Part shown: piece by piece, positions 24,765 to 34,752 of the stretch
Position numbering within the stretch: position 1 is the stretch's first letter
Layout: each line of letters begins with the position of its first letter
NCBI GenBank assembly: GCA_020633125.1
Contig: JACKEH010000021.1
Location: 1 to 63,497 of the forward strand
Reading direction: 5' to 3'
DNA from: Sandaracinus sp.
Lineage (GTDB): Bacteria > Myxococcota_A > Polyangia > Polyangiales > Houyiibacteriaceae
DNA: 63,497 nucleotides
The notes under the pieces: model-generated
Database searches by the model: none
Told to the model about the DNA's origin: nothing
What the model saw: only the letters and a program-made list of their open reading frames with translations
Program-made: the position numbers and the translations under genes

Positions 24765-24768
<4 letters not shown>
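24606..24768. repeat. Three and a half copies of a ~48-bp repeat
   Basis: Unit: GAGACGGCGCTTCGCGCCAC, then CGTCGCTTCG, a GACGACRGAG block and TCCGAGGCA. Copies lie at 24606-24655, 24656-24701 (diverged), 24701-24750 and a partial one at 24750-24768. GGCGC-TTC-GCGCC in each can form a small hairpin. A related copy is at 27672-27742. It sits between the divergent RluA and kinase genes. Confidence 0.85.
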
Positions 24769-25003
<235 letters not shown>

Positions 25004-25084
25004 CCCCACCGCCCGATGGCGCGCGCCGGCGAGATTCTCCCCACAAGTCGGCGAAGCCGACCCGAAGCACGCTAGGCTCGCGCC

Positions 25085-27352
25085 GTGATCGCCCTCGAGC
25101 CCGGCGCCCTCTTTGCCGATCGCTACCGGTTGATCCGCCACCTCGGACGCGGCGGCATGGGCGCGGTGTGGGAGGTGGACGACGAGCAGGTCGGCGAGCG
25201 TGTCGCGCTCAAGCTGCTGCTCGTCGACGACGTCTCGCCGGACGGAATCGATCGGTTTCGTCGCGAGGTGCGGCTCGCGCGAAAGGTCGCGCATCCGAAC
25301 GTGGTGCGTCTTCACGACCTCGGTCGCCACGAGCGGCAGTGGTTCCTCTCGATGGAGCTCGTGGTCGGTCGCGATCTTCGCGCCGTGCTGCGCGACGAGG
25401 GGCCGCTCGCGCCGGCGACCGCGATCCGAATCGCGCGCGAGGTCGCGCTCGCGCTCGGGGCGGTGCACGCGCAAGGCGTGGTTCACCGTGACCTCAAGCC
25501 GGCGAACGTGATCGTCGCGAGCGACGAGCGCGTCTTGCTGACCGACTTCGGTGTCGCGCGGCTCGCGGCGGACGCGGTGCGTTCGCGATCGGGCATGGTC
25601 GGCACCCCGGTCTACATGGCGCCCGAGCAGGTGCTCGGAGCGCCGGTCGACGGTCGCGCGGATCTCTACGCGCTCGGGTTGATGCTCTTCGAGATGCTCA
25701 CCGGGCGCGTGCCCTTCGTGGCCGAGACCGCGATCGCGACCGCGCTCGCACGTCTTCAACGCGACGCGCCGGATCCGCGCACCTTCGAGCCGCGTATCCC
25801 CGACGACGTGGCGGAGCTCGTGCGGCAGTTGCTCACGCGCGAGACCGACGCGCGGCCGGGCGACGCGAACGTCTTGGCCGAGGCGCTCGAGACCTTGGCC
25901 GCGACGGCGCCCCGCGATGCGCCGCGACGCGTGTCGGCGATGCCGACCGCGCCCACGCTTCGGCTCGGTGCACGGAGGCACGAGCGCACGCTCGCGGTTC
26001 TGCCTTTCGTGTACCGCGGGCCTTCGGACGACGCGTACCTCGCGGACGCGCTGGCGGAGGAGCTGGTCGACATTCTCTCCCGCACGCAGGGGCTTCGGAT
26101 GCTCGCGCTCGGCGCGACGCGGCCCTTTCACGAGATGCGTGACCCGCGGGTGATCGGCGCGGACCTCGACTGCGACGCCGTCGTCGACGGGACGCTGCAA
26201 CTGGCGGGCGATCGGGTGCGCATCGCGGTGCGGCTGGTCGACGCACGCAGCGGCGAGCAGATGTGGAACGAGCGCATCGACGGAACGCTGCTCGACGCGT
26301 TCGAGGTGCAGGACAAGGTCGCTCGTCGGGTGGCCGAGGCATTGCGCGTCGGTCTGACCACGCAGAGCTACCGCGGCAGCGCGCCGCAAGAAGCGATCGA
26401 GGCGTACCTGCGGGCGAGGGCGCGCCTTCAGGAGCTGCAGTTTCGCGGGGCCGGCGGCGCGGTGACCTTGCTCGAAGACGCGCTCGAGCTCGCGCCCGAT
26501 TTCGCGCCGGCGCTCTCCGCGCACGCGCTCGCGAGCGTGCGGGCGTGGTTCCTACCGGGCGTCGAAGAAGGACGGGACTGGGAAGCCGTCGCACGCAGCA
26601 GCATCGCGCGCGCGACCGAGCGAGCGGGCGCGCTCGCGGAGACGCACCTCGCGGCGGCGTCGTTGGCGGTTCAGGACGGCGACTACGGCGCGGCGATGGT
26701 CGCGCTGAGGCGCGCGCTGGCGATCGCGCCGACCTTCGCGGAGGCGCACGAATACCTGGGGCGTCTCTTGCTCGAAGCCGATCGCGGCGAAGAAGGCGCG
26801 AGCCATTTGCGGCACGCGCTCGAGCTCGACCCGAGCCTCGCGCGCGCGTTTGCGGAGCTCGCGCGGCATCATGCGCTCGAAGGGCGATGGCCCGCGTTCG
26901 ACGCCGCGGTGAACGAGCTGTCGACGCGGCTCGGAGAAGACGCGGCGGCGACGCTTCAGGCGCGTATGCGCGGCGCCGCGTGGCGACGGGATGGCGAAGT
27001 GCTGGATGCGATCGCGTCGCGGCTGGCCGACGCGACCGGCGACCGCGCGATGATGAGTCGTTACGTGCGTGGCATGCAGGAGCCGAAGCTCGGGGTGGAG
27101 ACCGCGAAGGCGTTTCTGGCGCTCGCGGCCGAGGGGAACCGACGCTTCGCGGCGTTCGCCGCCCAGCTCGCGGCGGAGCTCGCGGTCGCAGCGGACCCGG
27201 CCCTGGCATGCGAGGCCATCGCGTTCGCGGCCTCGGGGTCGTTGCTGGACTTGGCGTGGCTTCGGCGATGCCCGCTCTTGGACGTCGTGCGGGAGACGGA
27301 CGCGCTGCGTGCGGCGACGGCGACGGTGGCAGCGCGCGCGGCGCTCGGGTGA
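25085..27352 (+). CDS. Ser/Thr protein kinase with TolB-like and TPR domains
   Basis: Eukaryote-like kinase of 755 aa, starting with GTG. Kinase domain 14-275: glycine loop GRGGMGAVW (21-29), Lys43, catalytic HRDLKPAN (134-141), DFG 154-156, and GTPVYMAPEQ. Next comes a FlgO/TolB-like segment (about 300-420: LAVLPFVYRGPSDDAYLADALAEELVDIL, DCDAVVDGTLQLAGDRVRIAVRLVDA), as seen in kinase- and cyclase-TPR proteins. Then TPR-like helices run to the C-terminus (AHEYLGRLLLEADRGEEGASHLRHALELDPSLARA). No membrane helix, so cytosolic. Simple-sequence DNA flanks it on both sides. Confidence 0.9.
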   Translation: MIALEPGALFADRYRLIRHLGRGGMGAVWEVDDEQVGERVALKLLLVDDVSPDGIDRFRREVRLARKVAHPNVVRLHDLGRHERQWFLSMELVVGRDLRAVLRDEGPLAPATAIRIAREVALALGAVHAQGVVHRDLKPANVIVASDERVLLTDFGVARLAADAVRSRSGMVGTPVYMAPEQVLGAPVDGRADLYALGLMLFEMLTGRVPFVAETAIATALARLQRDAPDPRTFEPRIPDDVAELVRQLLTRETDARPGDANVLAEALETLAATAPRDAPRRVSAMPTAPTLRLGARRHERTLAVLPFVYRGPSDDAYLADALAEELVDILSRTQGLRMLALGATRPFHEMRDPRVIGADLDCDAVVDGTLQLAGDRVRIAVRLVDARSGEQMWNERIDGTLLDAFEVQDKVARRVAEALRVGLTTQSYRGSAPQEAIEAYLRARARLQELQFRGAGGAVTLLEDALELAPDFAPALSAHALASVRAWFLPGVEEGRDWEAVARSSIARATERAGALAETHLAAASLAVQDGDYGAAMVALRRALAIAPTFAEAHEYLGRLLLEADRGEEGASHLRHALELDPSLARAFAELARHHALEGRWPAFDAAVNELSTRLGEDAAATLQARMRGAAWRRDGEVLDAIASRLADATGDRAMMSRYVRGMQEPKLGVETAKAFLALAAEGNRRFAAFAAQLAAELAVAADPALACEAIAFAASGSLLDLAWLRRCPLLDVVRETDALRAATATVAARAALG

Positions 27353-27384
27353 GTCGGCGCACGCCGCGAAGACGAAGCCGGGGC

Positions 27385-27489
27385 GGCGCGCGTGAGGCGG
27401 GCTTCGAGCGGACGGAGATCGTGCCGTTGGCGGGGCCGACGCGCGCGGCGATCGCGTACGAGCCAAAGGGCGGAGGGCGACGGGCACGT

Positions 27490-27498
<9 letters not shown>
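27385..27498 (+). pseudogene. C-terminal fragment of a possible methyltransferase
   Basis: The frame ending at TAA 27496-27498 reads REAGFERTEIVPLAGPTRAA then IAYEPK. This looks like the usual C-terminal strand pair of class I SAM-dependent methyltransferases (LxxAGFxxVxxxPL...). No start codon, Gly-rich SAM motif or upstream body is present, because the kinase ends 30 bases before. The simplest reading is that the rest was deleted, perhaps with growth of the adjacent satellite. Chance resemblance in a short stretch is possible. Confidence 0.35.
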
Positions 27499-27912
<414 letters not shown>

Positions 27913-27920
27913 CCAACGAA

Positions 27921-27957
27921 CGAAAAGACCCCACGGCCTCGCCGCGGGGTCTCTTCG
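27921..27957. terminator. Bidirectional hairpin terminator
   Basis: CGAAAAGACCCC and GGGGTCTCTTCG form a 12-bp arm pair with one mismatch, extended inside by CGG/CCG. It sits between the convergent kinase and propeller genes, 17 bases from the stop of the latter. T-rich bases flank it only weakly. Confidence 0.75.
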
Positions 27958-27973
27958 TTGGTCGTCGCCGTCG

Positions 27974-30181
27974 TCAGCCGCCGCCGCGAATCATGCGCAG
28001 CTGCGGCGCCGGCGCGTACGCGGCGACGTGGCCGCTCTCCTCGGCGACGTACACCCAGCCGCGCTCGTCCACACGCACGCGGTCGGGCACCAGATCGGTC
28101 GGCAGCTCGCCGAGCTTCGCGCCGTCGCTCGGCCGAATCACGTGCACGCCGCCCGCGGGCACGAAGAGCGCGCCACCGCGGAGCACGGGCTCGAGGCAAC
28201 GCGGCACCTCGTCGGCGAGCGGGTCGGCGAGCAACACCGACCACACCACCTCGCCGCGGTTCAGCTCGATCGCGCCGAGCGCGCCGCCGGGGGCGTTGAC
28301 GACGAGCAAGTCGTCGACCACCAGCGCGGCGCCCGTCGCGACGCCCGGGTCGCGGCCGAGCCAACGCGCGCTTCCGTCGACCGCGTCGAGCGCGACGAGT
28401 TGATCGCGTGCGAGCGGCACGATCGCGAGGCCTTGGGCGCTGAGCGGGTCGCCGACCGGGGCACCCGAGAGGCGCTCACGCCAACGACGCTCGCCCGTGA
28501 AGAGGTCGATGCCGTACGCGGTCGGGGCGCCGCCTTCGGTGAGCGCGACCACGGTGTCGCCGATCACGATCGGCTTTCGCGTGAAGCGGCCGCGCGCCGC
28601 GAAGCGCCAGAGGTCCTCGCCGCTCGCGACGTCGAGCGCGTGGACCGCGCCTTCGCCGGCCACCAGCAGGAGCCGTCCCGCGCGCGTCAGGCTGGGTTGC
28701 GTGCGGCCGCACGAGAAGCGCCAACGCGGCTCGCCGGTGCGAAGGTCGAGCGCGACGAGGTGCGAGGGGCCGTCCGCGAGGATCGCCAGCGGCGGCAATC
28801 CGTCGTCGCCCGCGACCACGCCGACCTTCGGGCCGGGGGCCGGATCCGAGAGGCGCGCGATCGATTGGGGCTCGCCGTCCTGCACACCGCAGACCTCGAG
28901 CTCGCCTTCGGGCAACACGCGCATCAGGGCGGTGCCGGCCATCCAACACGTGCGTGCACCCTCGCGCGCCCAGAGCACCTCGCCGGTGCCGCGATCGACC
29001 GCGACGGTGTGCTGCGGCGACGCGAGCACGAGACGATCGCCGCAGAACCAGGTCGAGGCCGCGTCGAGCTCGCCCATGTCGACACGCCAACGCTCTTCGA
29101 AACGAAGGCTGGTCGTGGGCGCCGGTGGGGCCGTGCGCTTCGTGCTTTCGATCTCGGTCGTCGCGACACGCACGCGCTCGGGCTCGGCGTTCACGAAGCC
29201 GTCGTCGCGGGCGTGGTCGCGCACCGCGCGGCGCAGCGCACGCACCTCGTCGCGAAGCGATTGCACGCGAAGGTTCTTCGCCTGGCTGCGGTCGACGGTG
29301 ACGAGCGCGCGAAGGCCGTCGTTGGCGAGCCGCAAGATCGGCAGCGCGACCGAAGGCACGTCGAGCTCCGTCGCGCGCACTTCTTGGCGGCCGGACTGCA
29401 GACTGAGCGCGACCTCTTCTTTGAGCGTGAGGCGAAGGCCGATCGCGAAGGGGCCGCTGCGAAGGCGCACGTTCGCGGCGCGGCCGGCCTCCCACGCGTC
29501 GACGAGCGCGCGGACGCCGCAGACCATGCGCTGCACCGCGAGCATGAAGGGACCGCGGCCGAGCGGGAGCCGGCGGCCTCGCACGTAGGCCCAGAGCTGA
29601 CCGTCGAAGAGCAACGCGTGCACGTCGGCGCGTGAGGCGCCGGTCTTCGTGGCGGTCGCGTTCGGGTGAAGCGTCGCCTCGAAGCCAAAGGCGAGCGGGA
29701 TGTCGTCGTCCGGGGTCTCGAAGACGCCGCCGCGCTTGATGACGGGCTCGACGAGGCCTTCCGGATCCGGCGCGATGGGCGTTCGCAACGCACGCTCGGC
29801 GAGATGCTCGGCGATCTGCCGGTTCATCGTCTCGTTCGAATAGCGCGCGTCTTCGAGCGTCGCGTGCGCGCAACCACGCAGCAGGCGCTCGAGCTCGATC
29901 TCGTGGTCGAGCTGATGCACTTCGGGCGCTCCGAGCGTGTCGTACGCGCTGACGAGCACCTTCGGGCCACGGCGCACCAGGGCCCATTCGGTGGGCGCGC
30001 TCGCGAGGGGAAGTAGGGCCTTTCGTCGTTGCCCTCGCGCCAGCGCGGTGGCCGCGGCGGTGAGGTCGGAGAGCGAAGGAAGCTCCAGATGCTCGCGTCC
30101 CGGAGCGACGAGGAGAGCGCGGAGCGCGCGCTCTTCTTCGCGGGGGGACACGGCGACTTCACGGTCGGGAAGAAGGTCCAT
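27974..30181 (-). CDS. PQQ-like beta-propeller repeat protein
   Basis: A 735-aa protein. The first ~340 residues have no clear family. The second half is a beta-propeller of PQQ/YfgL-like repeats, each with a Trp near the end: VAVDRGTGEVLWAREG, VALDLRTGEPRWRFSCG, HALDVASGEDLWRFAARG, YGIDLFTGERRWRERL, VALDAVDGSARWLG, GAIELNRGEVVWSVL. No signal peptide or membrane helix is visible, so it is probably cytosolic despite the fold's usual periplasmic role. A binding or scaffold function is likely; PQQ ligands cannot be identified. The start at 30181 has only a weak ribosome site. Confidence 0.83.
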   Translation of the reverse strand: MDLLPDREVAVSPREEERALRALLVAPGREHLELPSLSDLTAAATALARGQRRKALLPLASAPTEWALVRRGPKVLVSAYDTLGAPEVHQLDHEIELERLLRGCAHATLEDARYSNETMNRQIAEHLAERALRTPIAPDPEGLVEPVIKRGGVFETPDDDIPLAFGFEATLHPNATATKTGASRADVHALLFDGQLWAYVRGRRLPLGRGPFMLAVQRMVCGVRALVDAWEAGRAANVRLRSGPFAIGLRLTLKEEVALSLQSGRQEVRATELDVPSVALPILRLANDGLRALVTVDRSQAKNLRVQSLRDEVRALRRAVRDHARDDGFVNAEPERVRVATTEIESTKRTAPPAPTTSLRFEERWRVDMGELDAASTWFCGDRLVLASPQHTVAVDRGTGEVLWAREGARTCWMAGTALMRVLPEGELEVCGVQDGEPQSIARLSDPAPGPKVGVVAGDDGLPPLAILADGPSHLVALDLRTGEPRWRFSCGRTQPSLTRAGRLLLVAGEGAVHALDVASGEDLWRFAARGRFTRKPIVIGDTVVALTEGGAPTAYGIDLFTGERRWRERLSGAPVGDPLSAQGLAIVPLARDQLVALDAVDGSARWLGRDPGVATGAALVVDDLLVVNAPGGALGAIELNRGEVVWSVLLADPLADEVPRCLEPVLRGGALFVPAGGVHVIRPSDGAKLGELPTDLVPDRVRVDERGWVYVAEESGHVAAYAPAPQLRMIRGGG

Positions 30182-30453
30182 TCTCTGGGATGCCCTCGGA
30201 GTCCGAAGGCGAGTGGCATCCTAGGAAGCGGATCGTCGATGGATCAAAAAAGCACGCGTCCTCGACGAAAGTTGACGCGGCGCGCGCGATCGGGATCCCG
30301 CGGCGGGTGCGAGGAAAAGTTGACGCGAGGCGCGGGGCTCGGATCGTTTCGGTGGTCGCGGTCGCCATCTGGGCTCCCGACGTGGGTTCGAGAATGTCCG
30401 CGTTCGAGGGGCGCCCGAACCCGTGTCGACGACGCTCCCTTCGCGACCAAGGC

Positions 30454-32106
30454 TCAGCGACAAGGCAGTGGCGCCGTCGTCGTGCTCAGCGAGCAGGGGC
30501 AGCTCGAGGTGCACTGCCAACGCGTCGCGTTGCTGCCGCAGATCGCGAAGCGGCTGTACGAGTAGTACGCGGTCTGGTTGCAGCCGAAGCCGCCGCCACA
30601 CGAGCACGCCGGCGACGACATCGCGTTGGCGCGTCGGGTGGCGCTGCCGTCGCAATCGAAGTCGAAGACCGTGGCCCCACGCGTCGGCGTCATGCCGGGC
30701 GAGCAGAGCCCACAGCGGCCGCCCGTGCCAGTGGCGTTGCAGCCACCGTTGCAGGGGCAGGGGTGCGTGCTCGGGCAATAGCCGACGCCGAAGTATTGCG
30801 TCTGTCCCGGAAACGCGCGGGGCTCGTCGTCGCGGCAATCGTCCTTCGGAAAGCCACCCGTGCAGGCCGCGCCGCGTGGCGCGTGTCCGTCACCGTCCGC
30901 GTCCTCCGAAGGTTCCGCGCGCGTCGCGCGGCTGCAGTCGTTGTCGAGGCGGTCGCAGATCTCGGCGGCACCGGGGTAGCTGATCGCGTCGGCGTCGTCG
31001 CAATCCGCGGCGACCGACGGGTCGCTCGACGTGTGCCCCGTGGGGCACTCGCCGCAGATCACCATCGTCGGATCGCTCGCGGGCGCGTAGCCGTCGTCGT
31101 CGGCGTCGCGCCAACACGTCGTGCGCACCCCTTCGTCGGCCATGCCGTCGCAGTCGTCGTCGTCGCCGTTGCAGACCTCGGCGCTCGGCGCGACCAAGCC
31201 CCCGCCGCACACCGACCACTGCCCCGTGCCGCCGCAGCTCTGCGTGCCGAGCCGGCAGTTGCCGACGCCGTCGAGCGCGGGATCGAAGCCGCACGCGCGG
31301 CTGCCGTCGACGCCCAGCGTGCAATCGCAGCTCACGCCTTCGTCCACGCGGCCGTCGCAGTCTTGGTCGACGTCGTCGCAGACCTCGCTCTGTCCGGGGT
31401 TGCGCTCGTTCGCGGACGGATCCGCGAGCGGGTCGTCCTCGCAGTCCCCGCCGCGTGCGACGTAGCCCGAGGGTTGCGAGCACTCCTGCACCGTCCGCTC
31501 GTCGACGCCGTAGTTGTCGCCGTCCGCGTCGCGGTAGAACGTGATCAGAACGCCTTCGTCGACCGAACCGTCGCAATCGTCGTCGCGGCCGTTGCAGACC
31601 TCGGGCGCGGTGGGGTGCACGTTCGGTGCGGCGTCGTTGCAATCGGTTCCGCACGTGTCGCCGTTGCAGCACGTGACGTCCTCGTAGCCGTCGCGGTCTG
31701 CGTCGCGGTCACCGACCGTGCTCGGATCGCAGTCCTCGTCGACGCCGGCTGGATCGCAGATCTCGCGGTTGCCGCGGAAGACGTTGGGGTCGTCGTCGTC
31801 GCAATCGTCGCCGCCACACGCTGCCGAAGCGCGGCCGTCGCCGTCGGCGTCCACACACGCGGTGCAGATGTCCGAGGTCTCGTCGCAGGCGCCTTCGCAA
31901 GGCGCGTCCCCCGGAACACACGCGCCGTCCTCGCATCGCTCGAGGCCGTTGCAGAAGAGGCCGTCGTCGCACACACACGTGTCGCCGTCGAGGGCCCCGG
32001 CGTCCGCGAGATCGACCTGTTCGCCCCCACACGCGAGGGCGAGCAGAGCCCAGCTGACGAACCAGGTGCGCGGCGAGGGCGTGGCGGAGGTCGGGTGCGT
32101 TCGCAT
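30454..32106 (-). CDS. MopE-like Cys/Asp-rich lipoprotein
   Basis: Surface lipoprotein of 550 aa. Lipobox LLALAC (about C26) is followed by a Cys-rich segment (TCVCDDGLFCNGLERCEDGACVPG). Then come at least five MopE-type repeats of the pattern EVCNGRDDDCDGSVDEG, alternating with calcium-site-like DADGDG strings (YRDADGDNYG, WRDADDDGYAP, EDADGDGHAP). The C-terminus is Cys-rich and closes with CPCSLSTTTAPLPC. The family is widespread in myxobacteria; calcium or metal binding is the usual suggestion. No protease or adhesin domain is seen. Confidence 0.87.
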   Translation of the reverse strand: MRTHPTSATPSPRTWFVSWALLALACGGEQVDLADAGALDGDTCVCDDGLFCNGLERCEDGACVPGDAPCEGACDETSDICTACVDADGDGRASAACGGDDCDDDDPNVFRGNREICDPAGVDEDCDPSTVGDRDADRDGYEDVTCCNGDTCGTDCNDAAPNVHPTAPEVCNGRDDDCDGSVDEGVLITFYRDADGDNYGVDERTVQECSQPSGYVARGGDCEDDPLADPSANERNPGQSEVCDDVDQDCDGRVDEGVSCDCTLGVDGSRACGFDPALDGVGNCRLGTQSCGGTGQWSVCGGGLVAPSAEVCNGDDDDCDGMADEGVRTTCWRDADDDGYAPASDPTMVICGECPTGHTSSDPSVAADCDDADAISYPGAAEICDRLDNDCSRATRAEPSEDADGDGHAPRGAACTGGFPKDDCRDDEPRAFPGQTQYFGVGYCPSTHPCPCNGGCNATGTGGRCGLCSPGMTPTRGATVFDFDCDGSATRRANAMSSPACSCGGGFGCNQTAYYSYSRFAICGSNATRWQCTSSCPCSLSTTTAPLPCR

Positions 32107-32230
32107 CGCGAACAGCGTGGCTGCCGCGAACGGTCGCGAACATTCGTGTCACCGCGTGGGCTTCCGAGCCGCCCGCGCCGGGCACTTTCGTGTCGAGCAC
32201 CACGGGTGGGCGTCTCGATTCGCATTCGTG

Positions 32231-32569
32231 TCAGCGCGGTGGGCGACTGGTGAGCGCGAAGACCGCCGCACCGAAGAGCGACACGGCGAGCGCGCCCCAG
32301 AAGGCGAGCGCCCACGTGGCTTCTTTTTCGATCGCCAGGGTGACGAGCATCCAGGTGGCGGCGCCGCCGAGGCACGCGGCGACGAGCCCGACGGCGACGG
32401 CGACCGCGCGGCGTTCGCGACCCCGCCGCACCGAGCGCCCGACCCACACGGCGCCTGCAATGCTCGTGAGCCCGAAGAGCGCGCCACCGCCGTAGAGGAT
32501 CGCGGCGACGATCAGAAACGCTTCGCGAAGACCGAGCGGGACGAGCGTCGAGAGCGGACCGAGCGCCAC
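32231..32569 (-). CDS. Small integral membrane protein
   Basis: A 112-aa protein with three hydrophobic helices (about 14-40, 55-78 and 86-107). They are separated by a basic loop (GRSVRRGRERRA) and a short acidic one (IEKEAT), and it ends RPPR. No family recognised. It stands alone: upstream is a small lipoprotein gene on the other strand and downstream the MopE-like gene. Confidence 0.6.
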   Translation of the reverse strand: MALGPLSTLVPLGLREAFLIVAAILYGGGALFGLTSIAGAVWVGRSVRRGRERRAVAVAVGLVAACLGGAATWMLVTLAIEKEATWALAFWGALAVSLFGAAVFALTSRPPR

Positions 32570-32703
32570 GAAGCGAAAGGTGCCAGAGCCGGCGCGCCCG
32601 TGCTCGGGTGGCTTTCGTCGTCACATCGTCGACGCGCGGACACTCACGCCGCGCGAGGGAGAGTGCCTCGCGTCGGCCCACCGGGGCTCGAAAGGAGACG
32701 CTC

Positions 32704-32826
32704 GTGATCTCGCGCCCTCTCTTCTTCGTCGTGAGCTGTGCCGCGCTGCTCGGCCTCGGGTGCCTGGCGGACGGGTCCACGGCGGACTGCGCGGCCGACT
32801 CCGACGACGTCCTCGGCGCCCCCTGA
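32704..32826 (+). CDS. Very small lipoprotein (40 aa)
   Basis: GTG start at 32704 with a good AAAGGAGA upstream. The product has a signal peptide FFVVSCAALLGLGC (lipobox LGLGC, C20) followed by a 20-residue acidic tail with one more Cys (CLADGSTADCAADSDDVLGAP). The clean ribosome site and lipobox make it a likely gene, though short. The mature part is too small to be a domain; it may be a truncated larger lipoprotein, but neither other frame continues it convincingly. Confidence 0.5.
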   Translation: MISRPLFFVVSCAALLGLGCLADGSTADCAADSDDVLGAP

Positions 32827-32920
32827 CGCGAAGCGATCACGGCAAGCGTGTGGAGCTCGCATACCTGATCGCTCGTCGGGCGTGGCGATCGAACGCGTGG
32901 TTCGCCGCCGAGCCGTGCTT

Positions 32921-34630
32921 TCATCGAGGCTCGAGCAGGCGGTCCCAGAAGTCGCACGCCTCGCTGCGCAGTCCCGCGCCGGCCGAGACGGTGGCGCCGA
33001 AGTCGACGTAGTTGTCTCGGCTCGGGTCGTAAGCTCCCCACGACGCACCCAGCACCGTCGCGTTCGGATCGCCGTCGCGGGCGAGCGCCGCCCAGGAGCC
33101 TCCCATGGCGTCCGCGACCTGCGCGTCCGCCGGCGTGACGGTGAAGACGGGAATGGCCGTCAGCACGTCGAACACGTAGAGCAAATCGATGCCGTGCCTC
33201 GCCGGGATCGCGCCCGCGCGACTCTCCGTGATCTTGCTGAAGAAGTAGCGGTACACGGGAGAGCGCGAGCTCGCCGCTGCCGCGCGCGCCAGCCGACGCG
33301 CGCCGCTGGTGAAGGCGCGGTCGGTGTAGACGCGGACGAGCGCTTCTTGGGGCGTCGCGAAGTCCTCGGCGGGATAGAGCTCCAGGATTCTCGCGGCGGT
33401 CCCCTCGGGCTCCGCGAACTCTCTTTCGATGAGACGCTCGTACTCTTCGACGGTCGAGACCTCGAGCGTGAAGATGTTGTCGCTCGCCATCTCGTCGGCC
33501 GTGGTCCCGAGGGCGAAAGGCACGTCGTTGTGCTCGCCGCGCGTGAGGAGCGCCAGGGGCGCGTCGGGCAGCACGTGGCCGTCGATGACGGGCCCGTACG
33601 TGAGCTCCGAGATGCTCCCGGGGATGGCGCCGACGATGCGCTCGGCCGGGAGCGCGCGCAGGCACGCCAGCCGATCCGAGGCGTCGCGGCATTCGTCGAA
33701 GACGTCGACGGCAGCGTCGAAGCGCGCCTCCGCGTCGGCGAGGGGAACGCCCGAGCAGAAGCCCGACTGCATCAACGCCGCCGAGAAGAGCCCCGCGGCC
33801 CGAGGCGACACGAGCAGCGTGCAGACGTTGATCGCGCCCGCGGACTGACCGAAGAGGAGGACGCGCTCGGGGTCGCCGCCGAATCGCGCGATGTTGCGTT
33901 GCACCCACGCCAGCGCGGCGACGTGGTCGAGCGGGGCGTAGTGTCCCGAGCCGCCGGTCTCGGACTCGGCGGAGAGCTCCGGGAGCGCGAGGAAGCCGAG
34001 CGGCCCGAGGCGGTATTGAACCGTCACGACGACGACGCCTTCGGCCTCCGCCAACGACTCTCCCGTGTAGAGCGGTCGACCCGGCAGGAGACCCTGCGAG
34101 GCGGAGCCGAGGATGTTCGCGCCGCCGTGGATGAAGAAGAGAACCGGCAGCTTCGAGTCCGCGGTGTAATCCGCCGGCGTCCACACGTTCAGCTGCAGAC
34201 AGTCTTCGTCGCCCGTCACCGCGCCGTCCGCGAGCTGCGGGCACGCGGGACCGAAGGTGTCGGCGACGAAGACCGGCTCGGGCAGGCAGCCGGGGGCCGC
34301 GGGCGCTCTCCAACGAAGATCTCCCACCGGGGGCTGGGCGAAGGGGATCCCCAAGAACCGCCAGACGCCGTTGGCCTCCGCGACGCCCTGCACGTTGCCT
34401 TCGTGCGTCGTCACGAGGCCGGGGACGGCAGAGACTTCATCCACACACTCGGACTCGAAAGGTCCGGCGTCGGTGCCCACGTCCGCGCCCGTCGCCGTGT
34501 CGGCGGTCACGTCGACCGCCGCATCGTCCGGGGGCCGCGCGTCGGAATCACCGCCACACGCGGCGCCGAGCGCCAAGACGGCGAAGAGGGTGAAGGAAGT
34601 GAAGAAGGTGCAGGTTCGTCGAAGGTGCAT
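32921..34630 (-). CDS. Type B carboxylesterase lipoprotein
   Basis: Alpha/beta-hydrolase of 569 aa, exported: lipobox LGAAC (C25), an Asp/Ala/Thr-rich linker, then the carboxylesterase/cholinesterase domain. Seen: FLGIPFAQPPVGDLRWRAP, the EDCLQLNVW signature, oxyanion loop IHGGAN (168-172), nucleophile elbow FGQSAGAINV with S263, and the C-terminal ARHGIDLLYVF holding the likely His. It hydrolyses an ester of unknown nature in the envelope. It is divergent from a lipoprotein gene. The space between holds two inverted copies of a 17-bp motif also found before the OmpR-type regulator at 37.5-38.2 kb, suggesting control by that regulator. Confidence 0.92.
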   Translation of the reverse strand: MHLRRTCTFFTSFTLFAVLALGAACGGDSDARPPDDAAVDVTADTATGADVGTDAGPFESECVDEVSAVPGLVTTHEGNVQGVAEANGVWRFLGIPFAQPPVGDLRWRAPAAPGCLPEPVFVADTFGPACPQLADGAVTGDEDCLQLNVWTPADYTADSKLPVLFFIHGGANILGSASQGLLPGRPLYTGESLAEAEGVVVVTVQYRLGPLGFLALPELSAESETGGSGHYAPLDHVAALAWVQRNIARFGGDPERVLLFGQSAGAINVCTLLVSPRAAGLFSAALMQSGFCSGVPLADAEARFDAAVDVFDECRDASDRLACLRALPAERIVGAIPGSISELTYGPVIDGHVLPDAPLALLTRGEHNDVPFALGTTADEMASDNIFTLEVSTVEEYERLIEREFAEPEGTAARILELYPAEDFATPQEALVRVYTDRAFTSGARRLARAAAASSRSPVYRYFFSKITESRAGAIPARHGIDLLYVFDVLTAIPVFTVTPADAQVADAMGGSWAALARDGDPNATVLGASWGAYDPSRDNYVDFGATVSAGAGLRSEACDFWDRLLEPR

Positions 34631-34667
34631 GGGGCTTCCCCTTTCGCGTCGAGCCTAGGGACCCGGT

Positions 34668-34729
34668 CTTGCGAAACGCTGACGACGAAGTCGAAAGACG
34701 ATCCCCTCCCGTCGTCAGGAATTCGCAAG
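34668..34729. promoter_or_regulatory. Inverted pair of CTTGCGAA-N3-CTGACG motifs
   Basis: One copy is on the plus strand at 34668-34684 (37 bases from the esterase start). One is on the minus strand at 34713-34729 (23 bases from the lipoprotein start). Each contains two TCGNNAG-like 7-mers 11 bp apart, the spacing used by OmpR/PhoB regulators. A third copy precedes the response-regulator gene. Confidence 0.65.
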
Positions 34730-34752
34730 CTGGGGTCCTCAGGCTGCGCGGC

